Part shown: piece by piece, positions 9,855-18,351 of the stretch
How positions within the stretch are numbered: position 1 is the stretch's first letter
Layout: each line of letters begins with the position of its first letter
Source of the DNA: Sphingomonas kaistensis
GTDB taxonomy: Bacteria > Pseudomonadota > Alphaproteobacteria > Sphingomonadales > Sphingomonadaceae
DNA: 64,000 nt
Assembly: GCF_036884275.1 (NCBI RefSeq)
Contig: NZ_CP145607.1
Location: 1,537,001 to 1,601,000 of the forward strand
Direction of reading: 5' to 3'
Notes under the pieces: generated by a model
The model's input: the letters and a program-made list of their open reading frames with translations, nothing else
Database searches by the model: none
Told to the model about the DNA's origin: nothing
Program-made: the position numbers and the translations under genes

Positions 9855-11987
9855 ACCATCAGTCCGCCGGGCGTGGTGGAGATCAGCGGGGAGGCCGGAG
9901 ACGACATCCTCACCGGCGGCGCGGGCAACGACATCCTCCGCGGCGGTCTTGGCAACGACAAGCTCAACGGCGGCGCGGGACACGATCTCCTGTCGGAATT
10001 CTCGGGCAATTACGGCCCGTTCGGCAACGACCTTTACGATGGCGGACTGGGCAACGACCGGGTCAGCTATTTCCTGAACGGCGGACCCGGTGTCACGGTA
10101 GACCTGCGCATGTCGGGTCCGCAGAATACCGGCACGCAAGGCGTCGATACCCTGATCAGCATCGAGCACATCACCGCAACGCATGGCGACGACACGCTGA
10201 TCGGGAATGATGTCGGAAACTGGTTCTGGACCTTCAGCGGGACCGACCGGCTGTCCGGCAACGGCGGCAACGACTATTTCACCGTCGGGCTTGGCGACAA
10301 GTTCATCGACGGCGGCAGCGGGACGGACACGGTCGATATCCTCGATCTGGCCTTTGCGCCGAGCTACACCAATGCGGGGGTGACGGTCAGCCTTCTGGCG
10401 CAGGGCTCCGCCCAGGCCACCGGTATCGGCAACTGGACCCTTACCAGCATCGAGAACCTCGGCGGCTGGTACGGCAACGATCGCCTGACGGGCGACGGCA
10501 ATGCCAATGTTCTGGCGGGCGGGCAGGGGAACGACGTCCTGATCGGCGGGGGCGGTAACGACGTCCTGGTCGGCGACGGGGCGTTCGGGCTCGACGATAA
10601 TCAGGCGATCACTCTGCGGGTCGATCCCGACTGGATCGGCGGCGCGGACAGGCTGGACGGCGGCGATGGCAACGACGTTCTGACCGGCAACGGCGGCAGC
10701 GACATCCTGATCGGCGGCGCCGGCAAGGACAGCTTCATCGATACGCGGGCCGGTCTCAACGGCGACACCATCACCGATTTTTCGGCAGAGGATCGGATCG
10801 TCATCAAGGATGCGACGCTTGCCGGCTTCCAATTCTCGCTGAGCGGGAGCACCCTGACCTTTGGCGGCGCGTCGCTGACGCTGAGCGGACTGGCGACCGG
10901 TGCCAAGCTCTATGCCCGCGCCGCGGCCGAGGGCGGGGTCGAACTGACGATCAATACGTCGGGCCGGCAATTCTCCGATCCCGGCAAGCTAGGAATCGAT
11001 AACTTCCTGAAGGTTCACGGCTGGTCGAGCCAGGATAAGTATCCGCGTCACATCGCGGACGTGAACGGCGACGGGTTCAACGACATCGTCGGGTTCGGGC
11101 AATCGGGCATGCTGGTTTCGTACGGTTCGGCCAGCGGCAGCTTCACGGGTGCCGCGGTGATCCTGGCCGACTTCGGGCAGGCGTCGGGCTGGTCGAGCGA
11201 CAATCTGTTCCATCGCGAACTTGCCGACGTCAACGGCGACGGCCGGGCCGACATCGTCGGCTTCGGTATTGCGGGAACCTTGGTATCGCTTGCCAAGGCC
11301 GATGGCACCTTTGCCGGCCCGATCCTCGGGATCGCCAATTTCAACCCCGGCAATGGCTGGTCATCGCAGGACAACTTCGCCCGCTTCACTGGCGATGTGA
11401 ACGGCGACGGCAAGGCCGATATCATCGGCTTCGGCACCGCCGGGACCTATGTCGCGCTGGGCAAGGGTGACGGCACTTTTGCGGCTGCGAAGCTTGGCCT
11501 CAACGACTTCGGTGTCAATCAAGGCTGGACCAGCGACAACGGGTTTCATCGCACGGTCGCCGACGTCAACGGCGATGGCTTCGACGACATCATCGGGTTC
11601 GGCTACGCCGGTGCGCTAGTCGCCTTGTCCAAGGGCGACGGCACGTTCGCTGCGCCGACGCTTGCGGTCAATAACTTCGGCCAGAACCAAGGCTGGTCAA
11701 GCCAGGACAAATACGCCCGGGCCGTCGCCGACGTAAACGGGGACGGCAAGGCCGATGTTGTGGGCTTCGGCATTGCCGGCACCTATGTCGCCTATGGCCT
11801 CGACAACGGGGGCTTCTCGGCCGCCCGTTTCGATATGGCAGACTTTGGCGCCAATCAGGGTTGGACGAGCGATAACAGCTTTCATCGCGAGCTTGCCGAC
11901 ATCAACAACGACGGCACAATCGATATCGTCGGCTTTGGTTCGACCAGCGTTCTGGCAGGATCCAATCTAGGCCACTGGATGATCTGA
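7038..11987 (+). CDS. Giant RTX protein with three exact-length tandem units and C-terminal FG-GAP module
   Basis: A 1649-residue protein with no signal peptide. ATG 7038 is preceded by GGAG at 7024-7027, which favours it over the upstream TTG 7011. Residues 1-939 are three tandem units of exactly 313 residues, each with RTX nonapeptides (GGSGDDLLSGG, GNDVLIDRLGG), a beta-rich stretch (VLDGGAGNDSI, GEGNDVIAVDGGG) and a conserved DRLDLLGFLKDH segment. Further RTX blocks fill about 940-1240. Residues about 1325-1649 are the shared six-repeat FG-GAP module. The protein is rich in Asp and Gly, as expected for calcium-dependent folding outside the cell. Role is inferred as a type I secreted surface or adhesion/matrix protein; no enzyme domain is visible. 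Confidence 0.85.
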   Translation: MTKLVGRSEADVLNGGSGDDLLSGGSGNDTLMGGDGADRLDGDFGNDTLYGGSGNDVLIDRLGGDDKLYGEEGDDQLQVVDLTEDDFFATPRSVMLDGGAGNDSISLDAAQNPYVTATLIGGEGNDVIAVDGGGRVSIDVGAGNDVVKINADRYEFRPAATYTVRLGSGSDTVSLLSSTDLDRSNGRVDDDSEFGSSFFHAINIVDFAPGAGGDRLDLLGFLKDHASSVSGSWDPSTNPFATGKLRLVQSGANTVLQLLADEYDTSAQGFVSVFKTIVTFENVLKSSLTAFNLAGYDPSGAPSPGQSFTGTAGADMLVGLSGDDVLTGGDGADVLSGGAGNDILRGGAGDDRLDGDFGDDQLFGGAGNDVLIDRLGGNDRLYGEDGDDRLHIIDFTEDEFNAAPRSLVLDGGAGNDGIRLDARYNPNLTASIVGGEGNDLIAVDGGGQVGIDAGAGDDVVKVNADANQYLPQAQYSIRLGAGRDTLSLLSSTDIDWSNGLVDTESEFGGTVFQAMLVSDFTPGAGGDRLDLLGFLKDHVTGWNGDWDPATNPFETGFLRLVQDGPDTRLEVLVEEYDFDIRERVGIFKTVITFENVAKVDLVAFNLAGFDPTGASVAGQEITGTSGNDVLVGLSGDDILNGGSGDDVLSGGAGNDRLLGGDGADRLDGDFGDDTLYGGSGNDVLLDRLGGDDSLYGEDGDDQLRVIDFTQDEILAIPRSLVLDGGAGNDSIRLDAPKNAYVIASLIGGEGNDTIAVDGGGQVSIDAGAGDDVVKINADRYEYRSQATVSVRLGSGSDTVSLLSSTDLDWSQGRVDDDSEFGSSFFHAINITDFEAGAGGDRLDLLGFLKDHITGANGSWDPSTNPFSTGWLRLAQRGSDVVLQIQVQEFDPQLDASISVFRTVLVLENVGIDALVPENISGFDFRATGRTSYLGTDGPDTISPPGVVEISGEAGDDILTGGAGNDILRGGLGNDKLNGGAGHDLLSEFSGNYGPFGNDLYDGGLGNDRVSYFLNGGPGVTVDLRMSGPQNTGTQGVDTLISIEHITATHGDDTLIGNDVGNWFWTFSGTDRLSGNGGNDYFTVGLGDKFIDGGSGTDTVDILDLAFAPSYTNAGVTVSLLAQGSAQATGIGNWTLTSIENLGGWYGNDRLTGDGNANVLAGGQGNDVLIGGGGNDVLVGDGAFGLDDNQAITLRVDPDWIGGADRLDGGDGNDVLTGNGGSDILIGGAGKDSFIDTRAGLNGDTITDFSAEDRIVIKDATLAGFQFSLSGSTLTFGGASLTLSGLATGAKLYARAAAEGGVELTINTSGRQFSDPGKLGIDNFLKVHGWSSQDKYPRHIADVNGDGFNDIVGFGQSGMLVSYGSASGSFTGAAVILADFGQASGWSSDNLFHRELADVNGDGRADIVGFGIAGTLVSLAKADGTFAGPILGIANFNPGNGWSSQDNFARFTGDVNGDGKADIIGFGTAGTYVALGKGDGTFAAAKLGLNDFGVNQGWTSDNGFHRTVADVNGDGFDDIIGFGYAGALVALSKGDGTFAAPTLAVNNFGQNQGWSSQDKYARAVADVNGDGKADVVGFGIAGTYVAYGLDNGGFSAARFDMADFGANQGWTSDNSFHRELADINNDGTIDIVGFGSTSVLAGSNLGHWMI
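11010..11987 (+). repeat. FG-GAP module copy 2
   Basis: C-terminal six-repeat module of the giant RTX protein. Long stretches match copy 1, for example about 75 bases from 11516 that equal those from 6321. Confidence 0.85.
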
Positions 11988-12039
11988 AGCGGGGGCGGCT
12001 GACAGCCAAGGCGAATGGGTGACCCGCTATGAAGACGGT

Positions 12040-12432
12040 TTAGCCGCCTTTCTCGTGGAAGGGGCCGTCGAGCTGTTCTTCGACGATCTGGACCAGCCTC
12101 CCGGTCGGATAGGGCTTGGGCAGGAACCTGCCGCTATCGGGCAGTTCTTCGTCTGCCACGGAGACCGCGCCTGACGTGACGATCAGGCAGACGTCCGGGC
12201 GGAGACGATTGACCTCGTGCGCCAAGCCGAGCCCGTCCATGTCGCCCGGCATGTTCACGTCGGTGAAAACGAGGCCGATGTTCGGATGCTCGGAAAGGAC
12301 TTGAAGCGCCTCGCCGGCGTCCCCTGCCTCCCAGGCCATGATCCCACGCTCGGTCAGCGCGTCGGCGGCGACCATTCTGACGAATGGCTCGTCCTCGACG
12401 ACGAGGACCTCTTTGGGAACTGTAATGGTCAT
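12040..12432 (-). CDS. Single-domain response regulator (receiver only)
   Basis: A 130-residue CheY-like receiver with no output domain. Visible phosphorylation residues are the acidic pair within VVEDE (D14, E15), the phospho-acceptor D58 in FTDVNMPG, T86/S87 in IVTSG and K106 in FLPKPYP. It lies alone between two RTX genes, convergent with the giant RTX gene and divergent from the metalloprotease gene. Stand-alone receivers of this sequence type in alphaproteobacteria often pair with HWE kinases, and an HWE-type kinase is encoded 3 kb downstream, but a link is only a guess. Confidence 0.85.
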   Translation of the reverse strand: MTITVPKEVLVVEDEPFVRMVAADALTERGIMAWEAGDAGEALQVLSEHPNIGLVFTDVNMPGDMDGLGLAHEVNRLRPDVCLIVTSGAVSVADEELPDSGRFLPKPYPTGRLVQIVEEQLDGPFHEKGG

Positions 12433-12761
12433 CGACCCCGAACCGACGGAAAGGCTGCGCGTTCCCTCAGCCGTTGGATCGTACGGTGGCGCTCTTTCGG
12501 TCCGAAGGGCGAAAAACTGCTATTTCGGGAGGATAAACGCCTCGCCGAAGGTGCACAACCTGTGGACTTGCGAGGTCCGCTCGCAGGCAACGCCATGGGA
12601 TTGCGCCTCCGTGGAACTCTTTCATACCCGGTCAATGACTTAGCAATTCATCTGCGGTAAGAAATGGCGCGTTAGGACCGCGGGATTAGGTTTGACCGGG
12701 ACCGGTCGCGTTGGCTGTCAATCGCCTGCCGCGCCCGGGGGTGATCGGGGAGTGTGAAGCG
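12433..12761 (+). other. Intergenic region between response regulator and metalloprotease gene
   Basis: About 330 bp of divergent promoter space. I see no convincing gene, RNA or operator in it. A TTG at 12711 could extend the metalloprotease by 17 codons. Confidence 0.4.
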
Positions 12762-15116
12762 GTGTTCGAATTCAATGGCGCGGCATCGGAGCCCATGTAT
12801 CTGCAATCCGGGTCGGCAGACACCCTTAGCATTTCTCCCACCTCGACCGTCTGGAGCGTGGATCGGATCGCCAATTATCTGGCGTTCGGTTACTGGGGCG
12901 GAAGCAAGCGCGCCTGGGATCTTTCAACCGGCGCGCGGACCATCTGGTTTGATGTCTCGGCGCTGACTCCAAGCGGACAGGCGCACGCCCGGGCCGCCTT
13001 CGATCTTTGGGCGGATGTCACCGGCATCCGCTTCGTCGACATGCCGGGAAGCGGCGGAACCTTCGGGATCAAGTTCGACGACAGTGAAGAGGGTGCCTTC
13101 ACTGGGACCACCTACTCGTTCGGCCGCATTCAGTCGGCGACCATCAACATCAGCACTAGCTGGATTTCGGGAAGCAGCGGCAACCTCAATAGCTATGCCT
13201 TCCAGACGTATCTGCACGAGATCGGCCATGCGCTGGGGCTTGGGCACGCCGGCGATTATAATGAAACCGCGTCCTACAGCGTCGATGCCGATTATCTGAA
13301 CGACGGTTGGCCCGTGACCATCATGTCGTACTTCGATCAACGCGAGAATTCTTATTATCGCGATTTCAGTTTCACGTTCAATTATGTCATGACGCCGCAA
13401 GTGGCGGATATCGCCGCCATGGCGCTGCTCTACGGCATGCCGACATCGACCCGGCTTGGCGACACCGTCTACGGGTTCAATTCCACCGCCGGACGCGCGG
13501 TGTTCGATGCGACGAAATACAGTTCCGGTAGCTACACCATCATCGATAGCGGCGGCGCCGATACGCTCGATTATTCGGGCTTTTCGGCAAACCAGTCGAT
13601 CGACCTGCGATCCGGAAATTTTTCCAACATCGGCGGAAGCGTCGGGAATGTGTCGATTGCGATCGGCACCATCATCGAGAATGCGATCGGGGGAAGCGGC
13701 TTTGATCGCATCTCCGGCAACGATGTCGCCAACCGGCTGGACGGCGGGGCAGGTAACGACGTCATCGAGGGCGGCGCGGGCGACGACACCTTGCTTGGCG
13801 GTGCCGGGGCCGACTTCCTCAGCGGCGGGGTGGGGGCCGACACGCTGGTCGGCGGCGACGGCGCGGACATTTTCAGCGATCGGGTGGTCAATCTGAACGG
13901 GGACACGATCGCCGATTTCGCGCGGTCGGATACGATCGTCTTGACCGATGCCAATCCCACTGCCTTCCGGTTTTCGCTTGTCGGCAACCTTCTGAGCTTC
14001 ACCGGCGGAAGCCTTGCTTTCGGCGCCGCCCTCAACGGTCCTTTGACCTTGAAAGCGGCTGCGAGCGGCGGCGTCGAACTGACGCTATCGACCCAGTTTG
14101 CAAGTGGAAGCGGAATCCTCGTCAACAATTTCGCGGTCGGCGCTGGCGGCTGGTCGAGCCAGAACCTTTATCCTCGCCACATCGCGGATGTGAACGGCGA
14201 TGGGTTCAGCGACATCGTCGGGTTCGGCCAGAGCGGCATCCTAGTGTCCTTCGGATCGGCCAACGGCAGCTTCTCCGGGGCGGCCGTGGTTCTGGCGGAC
14301 TTCGGCCAAGCGTCAGGCTGGACCAGCGACAATCAATTTCACCGCGAAATGGTCGATGTGAACGGCGACGGCCGCGCCGATATCGTCGGCTTCGGTTATG
14401 CCGGGACGCTGGTGTCCCTCGCCAGGGCCGACGGCACCTTTGCCGGTCCGATTACGGGCATCGCCAATTTCGGCATCGACCAGGGATGGGCCTCGCAGAA
14501 CGGCTTTGCGCGAACCACCGGCGACGTGAACGGCGACGGCAAGGCCGACCTCATCGGCTTCGGCTATGCCGGTACGCTTGTTGCACTCGGCAACGGAGAC
14601 GGCACGTTCCAGGCCGCCAAGTACGGCATCATCGACTTCGGCGTCGACCAGGGCTGGAGCAGCGACAATTCATTCCATCGCACCGTCGCGGACGTCAACG
14701 GCGACGGCAAAGACGATATCATCGGCTTCGGCTTCGCGGGCGCGCTGCTCGCCTTGTCGAAGGGCGATGGGACCTTTGAAACGGTCAAGTTCGCGGCGAG
14801 CGACTTCGGCCGGAACCAGGGCTGGACAAGCCAGGACAGCTTTACGCGCACCGTCGCAGACGTGAATGGCGATGGCTTCGCGGACGTCGTCGGGTTCGGC
14901 ATCGCCGGCACTTACGTCGCTTATGGCAAGGCGAACGGGACCTTCTCGGCGTCGTCGTTGGACATCCTGAATTTCGGCGCCAACCAAGGCTGGACAAGCG
15001 ACGACATATTCCACCGTGAGCTTGCCGACATCAACAATGACGGCAGGATCGACATTGTTGGATTCGGCCAAGCGGGAGTTATCGGAGGCTTCAATCAAGG
15101 CCATTGGTTGGCTTAG
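12762..15116 (+). CDS. Serralysin-like M10 metalloprotease with RTX and FG-GAP modules
   Basis: A secreted zinc protease of about 784 residues. The catalytic motif HEIGHALGLGH starts at H152, and the Met-turn is IMSYF with M188, both as in serralysins (M10B). RTX nonapeptides (LDGGAGNDVIEGGAGDDTLLGG) lie at about 321-373. The six-repeat FG-GAP module from about 457 to the end is the one shared with the two upstream RTX proteins, which is unusual for serralysins (normally near 480 residues). GTG 12762 is chosen because GGGGAG at 12747-12752 precedes it at 9-nt spacing; GTG 12741 and TTG 12711 are alternatives. No signal peptide, in line with type I secretion. Likely substrate: extracellular protein. 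Confidence 0.85.
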   Translation: MFEFNGAASEPMYLQSGSADTLSISPTSTVWSVDRIANYLAFGYWGGSKRAWDLSTGARTIWFDVSALTPSGQAHARAAFDLWADVTGIRFVDMPGSGGTFGIKFDDSEEGAFTGTTYSFGRIQSATINISTSWISGSSGNLNSYAFQTYLHEIGHALGLGHAGDYNETASYSVDADYLNDGWPVTIMSYFDQRENSYYRDFSFTFNYVMTPQVADIAAMALLYGMPTSTRLGDTVYGFNSTAGRAVFDATKYSSGSYTIIDSGGADTLDYSGFSANQSIDLRSGNFSNIGGSVGNVSIAIGTIIENAIGGSGFDRISGNDVANRLDGGAGNDVIEGGAGDDTLLGGAGADFLSGGVGADTLVGGDGADIFSDRVVNLNGDTIADFARSDTIVLTDANPTAFRFSLVGNLLSFTGGSLAFGAALNGPLTLKAAASGGVELTLSTQFASGSGILVNNFAVGAGGWSSQNLYPRHIADVNGDGFSDIVGFGQSGILVSFGSANGSFSGAAVVLADFGQASGWTSDNQFHREMVDVNGDGRADIVGFGYAGTLVSLARADGTFAGPITGIANFGIDQGWASQNGFARTTGDVNGDGKADLIGFGYAGTLVALGNGDGTFQAAKYGIIDFGVDQGWSSDNSFHRTVADVNGDGKDDIIGFGFAGALLALSKGDGTFETVKFAASDFGRNQGWTSQDSFTRTVADVNGDGFADVVGFGIAGTYVAYGKANGTFSASSLDILNFGANQGWTSDDIFHRELADINNDGRIDIVGFGQAGVIGGFNQGHWLA
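14130..15116 (+). repeat. FG-GAP module copy 3
   Basis: C-terminal six-repeat module of the metalloprotease. It is more diverged than copies 1 and 2 but keeps the same repeat order and the GHWL ending. Confidence 0.8.
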
Positions 15117-15547
15117 GAGGCTTAGGAAAGCGTCAGCGATGGCGTTCTTATGGGATCCAGGTGGGTTGAAATTCTAACCGGGCAATTCGCTGATCTTTAC
15201 TGATCGAATGTTCATGGCGGATGGCGGGTCGCTGGCTGTGGTTTGTTCGACCGACGAGGGCCTGCGGGTGATGATCGGCCGGCTTCGGGCGGCTGCTGAC
15301 GGCCATTCCTGCTTGCATCCGGGGCCGCTATCGTCTTGTAAGTGTCCGACTTTCGGTGTGAGGATGCGTTGCCTTGCGCCGTCGGGCCGATCAATTATCC
15401 AGCGCAACCCTTTCCACTGGAAGACGTGCGCCACCAATGAAATTCGCTCGGCTGCTGCGGCGAGAAACCATCGCAGCCGATGCCGCACAAAACCTTTCCT
15501 TTTTGAGCCAAGCAGACAGCAGATGATTGTCAGAAGGAAGCCTGACA
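15117..15547 (+). other. Intergenic region before the bacteriophytochrome gene
   Basis: About 430 bp. Open frames exist on both strands (plus 15208-15555, 115 codons; minus 15174-15548, 124 codons), but neither has a family I recognise, and the Cys/Arg/Ser-rich translation looks like chance. I see no RNA gene or clear operator. Confidence 0.4.
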
Positions 15548-18124
15548 TTGCTTAACCAAGACCGGGTCGACCTGACCAACTGCGATCGCGAACCGATCCA
15601 CATCCTCGGCGCGATCCAGCCCATCGGCTTTCTGCTCGCGCTGTCGGCGGACTGGATGGTGGCGCGCGCATCGGCGAATGTCGGCGATTATCTGGGGTAC
15701 ACGCCCGAACAGCTCATCGGCGAACCGCTGTCCGCATTCCTGTCGGCCAAAGTCGTCCACGATCTGCGCAACCGGACGGCGATGCTTCGCGGCCCCGACG
15801 CTACCGAGCGGATGTTCGGCTGCGTCCTGCGGGAAGGCGGCAAGCCGTTCGACATTTCGATCCATTTTTCCAACGGTCAGGTGGTGATCGAGTGCGAGCC
15901 CTCGTCGGGTGAGCAGAGCGATGCCAGTGGCACCGTGCGCTCGATGATCTCCAGACTCGATCAATGTGCCGACATCCAGACATTCTTCCGGGAAGGGGCG
16001 CGGCAGGTCCGGGCGCTGATCGGTTTCGACCGGGTCATGGTCTACCGGTTTGCGCCCGATGGCTCGGGCGAAGTCGTGGCCGAAGCGGTTCGCGGCGGCA
16101 TCGGCAAGTTTCACGGCCTTCGCTATCCGGCAAGCGACATTCCCGTTCAGGCCCGCAAGCTGTACGAACGCAATCTTCTTCGCGTGATTGCTGACGTCAA
16201 TGCTGAAGCGGTGCCCATCGTGCCGACGCTCGATGAGCATGGCACGCCGCTCGACCTGTCCCTGTCGACGCTTCGATCGGTGTCGCCGATCCATATCGAA
16301 TATCTCAAGAACATGGGGGTCGATGCCTCCCTGTCGATTTCGATTCTGGTCGACGGCAAACTGTGGGGCCTGTTCGCATGCCACCATTATTCGCCGCGCT
16401 GCCCGTCGTTCGAGCGGCGTTCGATCACCGAGCTGTTCGCGCAGATGTTTTCGATGCGTCTCGAAAGCTTCGAACGGCAGGCGACCGTTCTGTACGAGCG
16501 GCGCGCCCGCGATATCTCCGATCAACTGCTGGGCGCCGTCGCATCGGACGAGACTTTGCTCAAGGATCCGGATTGGCTGGGCGACATCCTGACCAGCGCC
16601 ATTCCGGCGGACGGCGTCGGCGTGTGGATCAACGGAAGCTTCGCGTTTTCGGGCATGACGCCGGAAGGCGACGATTTCCGGCGGATCGTTCGGGCGCTCA
16701 ACGGAACCGCTTCGGGCAAGGTCTATGCGACCGATCATATCTCCTCGCTGGTCGAGGGGGCGGAGGAGTTTTCGTCCCTCGCGGCAGGGCTTCTCGCCAT
16801 TCCGATTTCGCGTGCGCCGCGCGATTATGTCGTGCTGTTCCGCTCCGAACTCGTCCGTTCGGTCCGCTGGGCTGGCGATCCCCACAAGCCCGTCGAATTC
16901 GGTCCCAACGGCCCGCGCCTGACTCCGCGCGAAAGCTTTGCCGAGTGGAAGGAGCTCGTGCGCGGACGCTCGCAGCCCTTTTCACCATCCGAAGTACGCG
17001 TCGCCGAAACCCTCCGCGCCACGCTGATCGAGGTCGTGCTGAGGCTTGCCGACGATGCCTCGGCGGAAAGGCAGCGGGCCAGCGCCCGGCAAGAGCTGCT
17101 GATTGCCGAGCTCAATCACCGGGTTCGCAATATCCTTGGCGTGATCCGCGGGCTCATTCGCCAGTCGCAGCCTTCCGACCCGGCGGTCAAAGAATTCGTG
17201 TCGCTGGTCGATGGGCGCATTCACGCCCTTGCCAGAGCGCACAACCAGATCACGGACGATCACTGGGGCCCGGCGCCCTTGCGTGCCCTGATCGATGCCG
17301 AAGCACGCGCCTATATCGAGCCGGTCGAACGGATTATGGTGTCGGGGGAGCCGGTCATGCTCAACCCGCAGGCCTTTTCGACGATGGCGTTGGTGCTGCA
17401 CGAGCTGATCACCAATTCGACCAAATATGGCAGCTTGTCCGCTGACGGGCAGGTTTCGATCGAGTGGGATCGCAACGATTCCGGCGATCTGGTCCTGACC
17501 TGGCAAGAGCGCGGCGGTCCGCCAGTGTCGCCGCCGACGCGCAAGGGGTTCGGGACCACCATCATCAGCAAGTCAGTTCCTTACGATCTCGGTGGGTCCG
17601 CCAGCGTCGATTATGCGCCGGAAGGGGTGTCGGCCTCGTTCCGCATCCCCGCCCGCCATGTGTCGGAGCAGCCGAAGACGATTGCAGGAGCGCCCATTCG
17701 CTATCCAAGGCCGTCGATCGGCCACCCGACCGAGCCGCCCGAGAAAATGTTGACGGGCATGGACGTTCTCCTGGTCGAAGACAGCCTGATCATCGCGCTG
17801 GATGCGGAAGACGTCCTGCAACGTCTGGGCGCGGAGAACATCACCACGGCCGCCACGGTCGACGTCGCGCTGGACGCCATCGACGCCCGCCGCCCGGCCA
17901 TCGCCATGCTCGACATCAATCTTGGTGATCGCAACAGTTTCCCGGTGGCGGATCGATTGCTGGAGCTCGGCATCCCGTTCCTGTTCGCGACGGGCTATGG
18001 CGAGCAGGCGCAATTGCCGATGGAGCACCGCAATCAGATCATCGTTCAGAAGCCCTATACGCTCGAGAACGTCGCGCGGGCGGTGAGAGTGATGGTCGGG
18101 ACGGATGCTCGGTCGGGGGCCTAA
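15548..18124 (+). CDS. bphP: Bacteriophytochrome light-sensor HWE-type histidine kinase with C-terminal receiver
   Basis: A red/far-red photoreceptor kinase of about 858 residues. The PAS-GAF-PHY photosensory core has the biliverdin-binding Cys (C12, in LTNCDREPIHIL), the PASDIP motif near 194-199 in GAF, the chromophore-contacting His in SPIHIEYLKNMGV (H249), and the PHY-tongue motif PRESF starting at P460. The kinase core is HisKA_2/HWE type: ELNHRVRNILGVIRG with H524 and an N-box in LHELITNSTKYG. A receiver domain ends the protein, with D789 in MLDINLGD. TTG 15548 follows AGAAGGAAG at normal spacing; TTG 15527 would add seven residues. No heme oxygenase of the BphO type is adjacent. All key chromophore residues are present, so it should be photoactive if biliverdin is made. 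Confidence 0.9.
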   Translation: MLNQDRVDLTNCDREPIHILGAIQPIGFLLALSADWMVARASANVGDYLGYTPEQLIGEPLSAFLSAKVVHDLRNRTAMLRGPDATERMFGCVLREGGKPFDISIHFSNGQVVIECEPSSGEQSDASGTVRSMISRLDQCADIQTFFREGARQVRALIGFDRVMVYRFAPDGSGEVVAEAVRGGIGKFHGLRYPASDIPVQARKLYERNLLRVIADVNAEAVPIVPTLDEHGTPLDLSLSTLRSVSPIHIEYLKNMGVDASLSISILVDGKLWGLFACHHYSPRCPSFERRSITELFAQMFSMRLESFERQATVLYERRARDISDQLLGAVASDETLLKDPDWLGDILTSAIPADGVGVWINGSFAFSGMTPEGDDFRRIVRALNGTASGKVYATDHISSLVEGAEEFSSLAAGLLAIPISRAPRDYVVLFRSELVRSVRWAGDPHKPVEFGPNGPRLTPRESFAEWKELVRGRSQPFSPSEVRVAETLRATLIEVVLRLADDASAERQRASARQELLIAELNHRVRNILGVIRGLIRQSQPSDPAVKEFVSLVDGRIHALARAHNQITDDHWGPAPLRALIDAEARAYIEPVERIMVSGEPVMLNPQAFSTMALVLHELITNSTKYGSLSADGQVSIEWDRNDSGDLVLTWQERGGPPVSPPTRKGFGTTIISKSVPYDLGGSASVDYAPEGVSASFRIPARHVSEQPKTIAGAPIRYPRPSIGHPTEPPEKMLTGMDVLLVEDSLIIALDAEDVLQRLGAENITTAATVDVALDAIDARRPAIAMLDINLGDRNSFPVADRLLELGIPFLFATGYGEQAQLPMEHRNQIIVQKPYTLENVARAVRVMVGTDARSGA

Positions 18125-18351
18125 TTACGGGCGCTTTTGCTGTCGCGGCGAAAATCCATCTTCGCGACCGATTTGCAAGTCGCTTCGATCTCAGGATTAT
18201 CCGAGATGCCACTCTGATTCTCGAAAAAGGTCCGTTGGAATGCCAACGGCTTGACGAGAAAGTCTGGAATAGGCGATTGCGCGGTCAGAAATCATGACGA
18301 CCGTCGCCGTCGTATCGCGGCTGGATGACCCCTTTTCCATCAGGATGACAA

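Noticed and set aside
15208..15555. 115-codon plus-strand frame and 124-codon minus-strand frame in the gap before bphP
   Set aside because: No recognisable family, no good ribosome site, and both overlap each other; kept only as intergenic.
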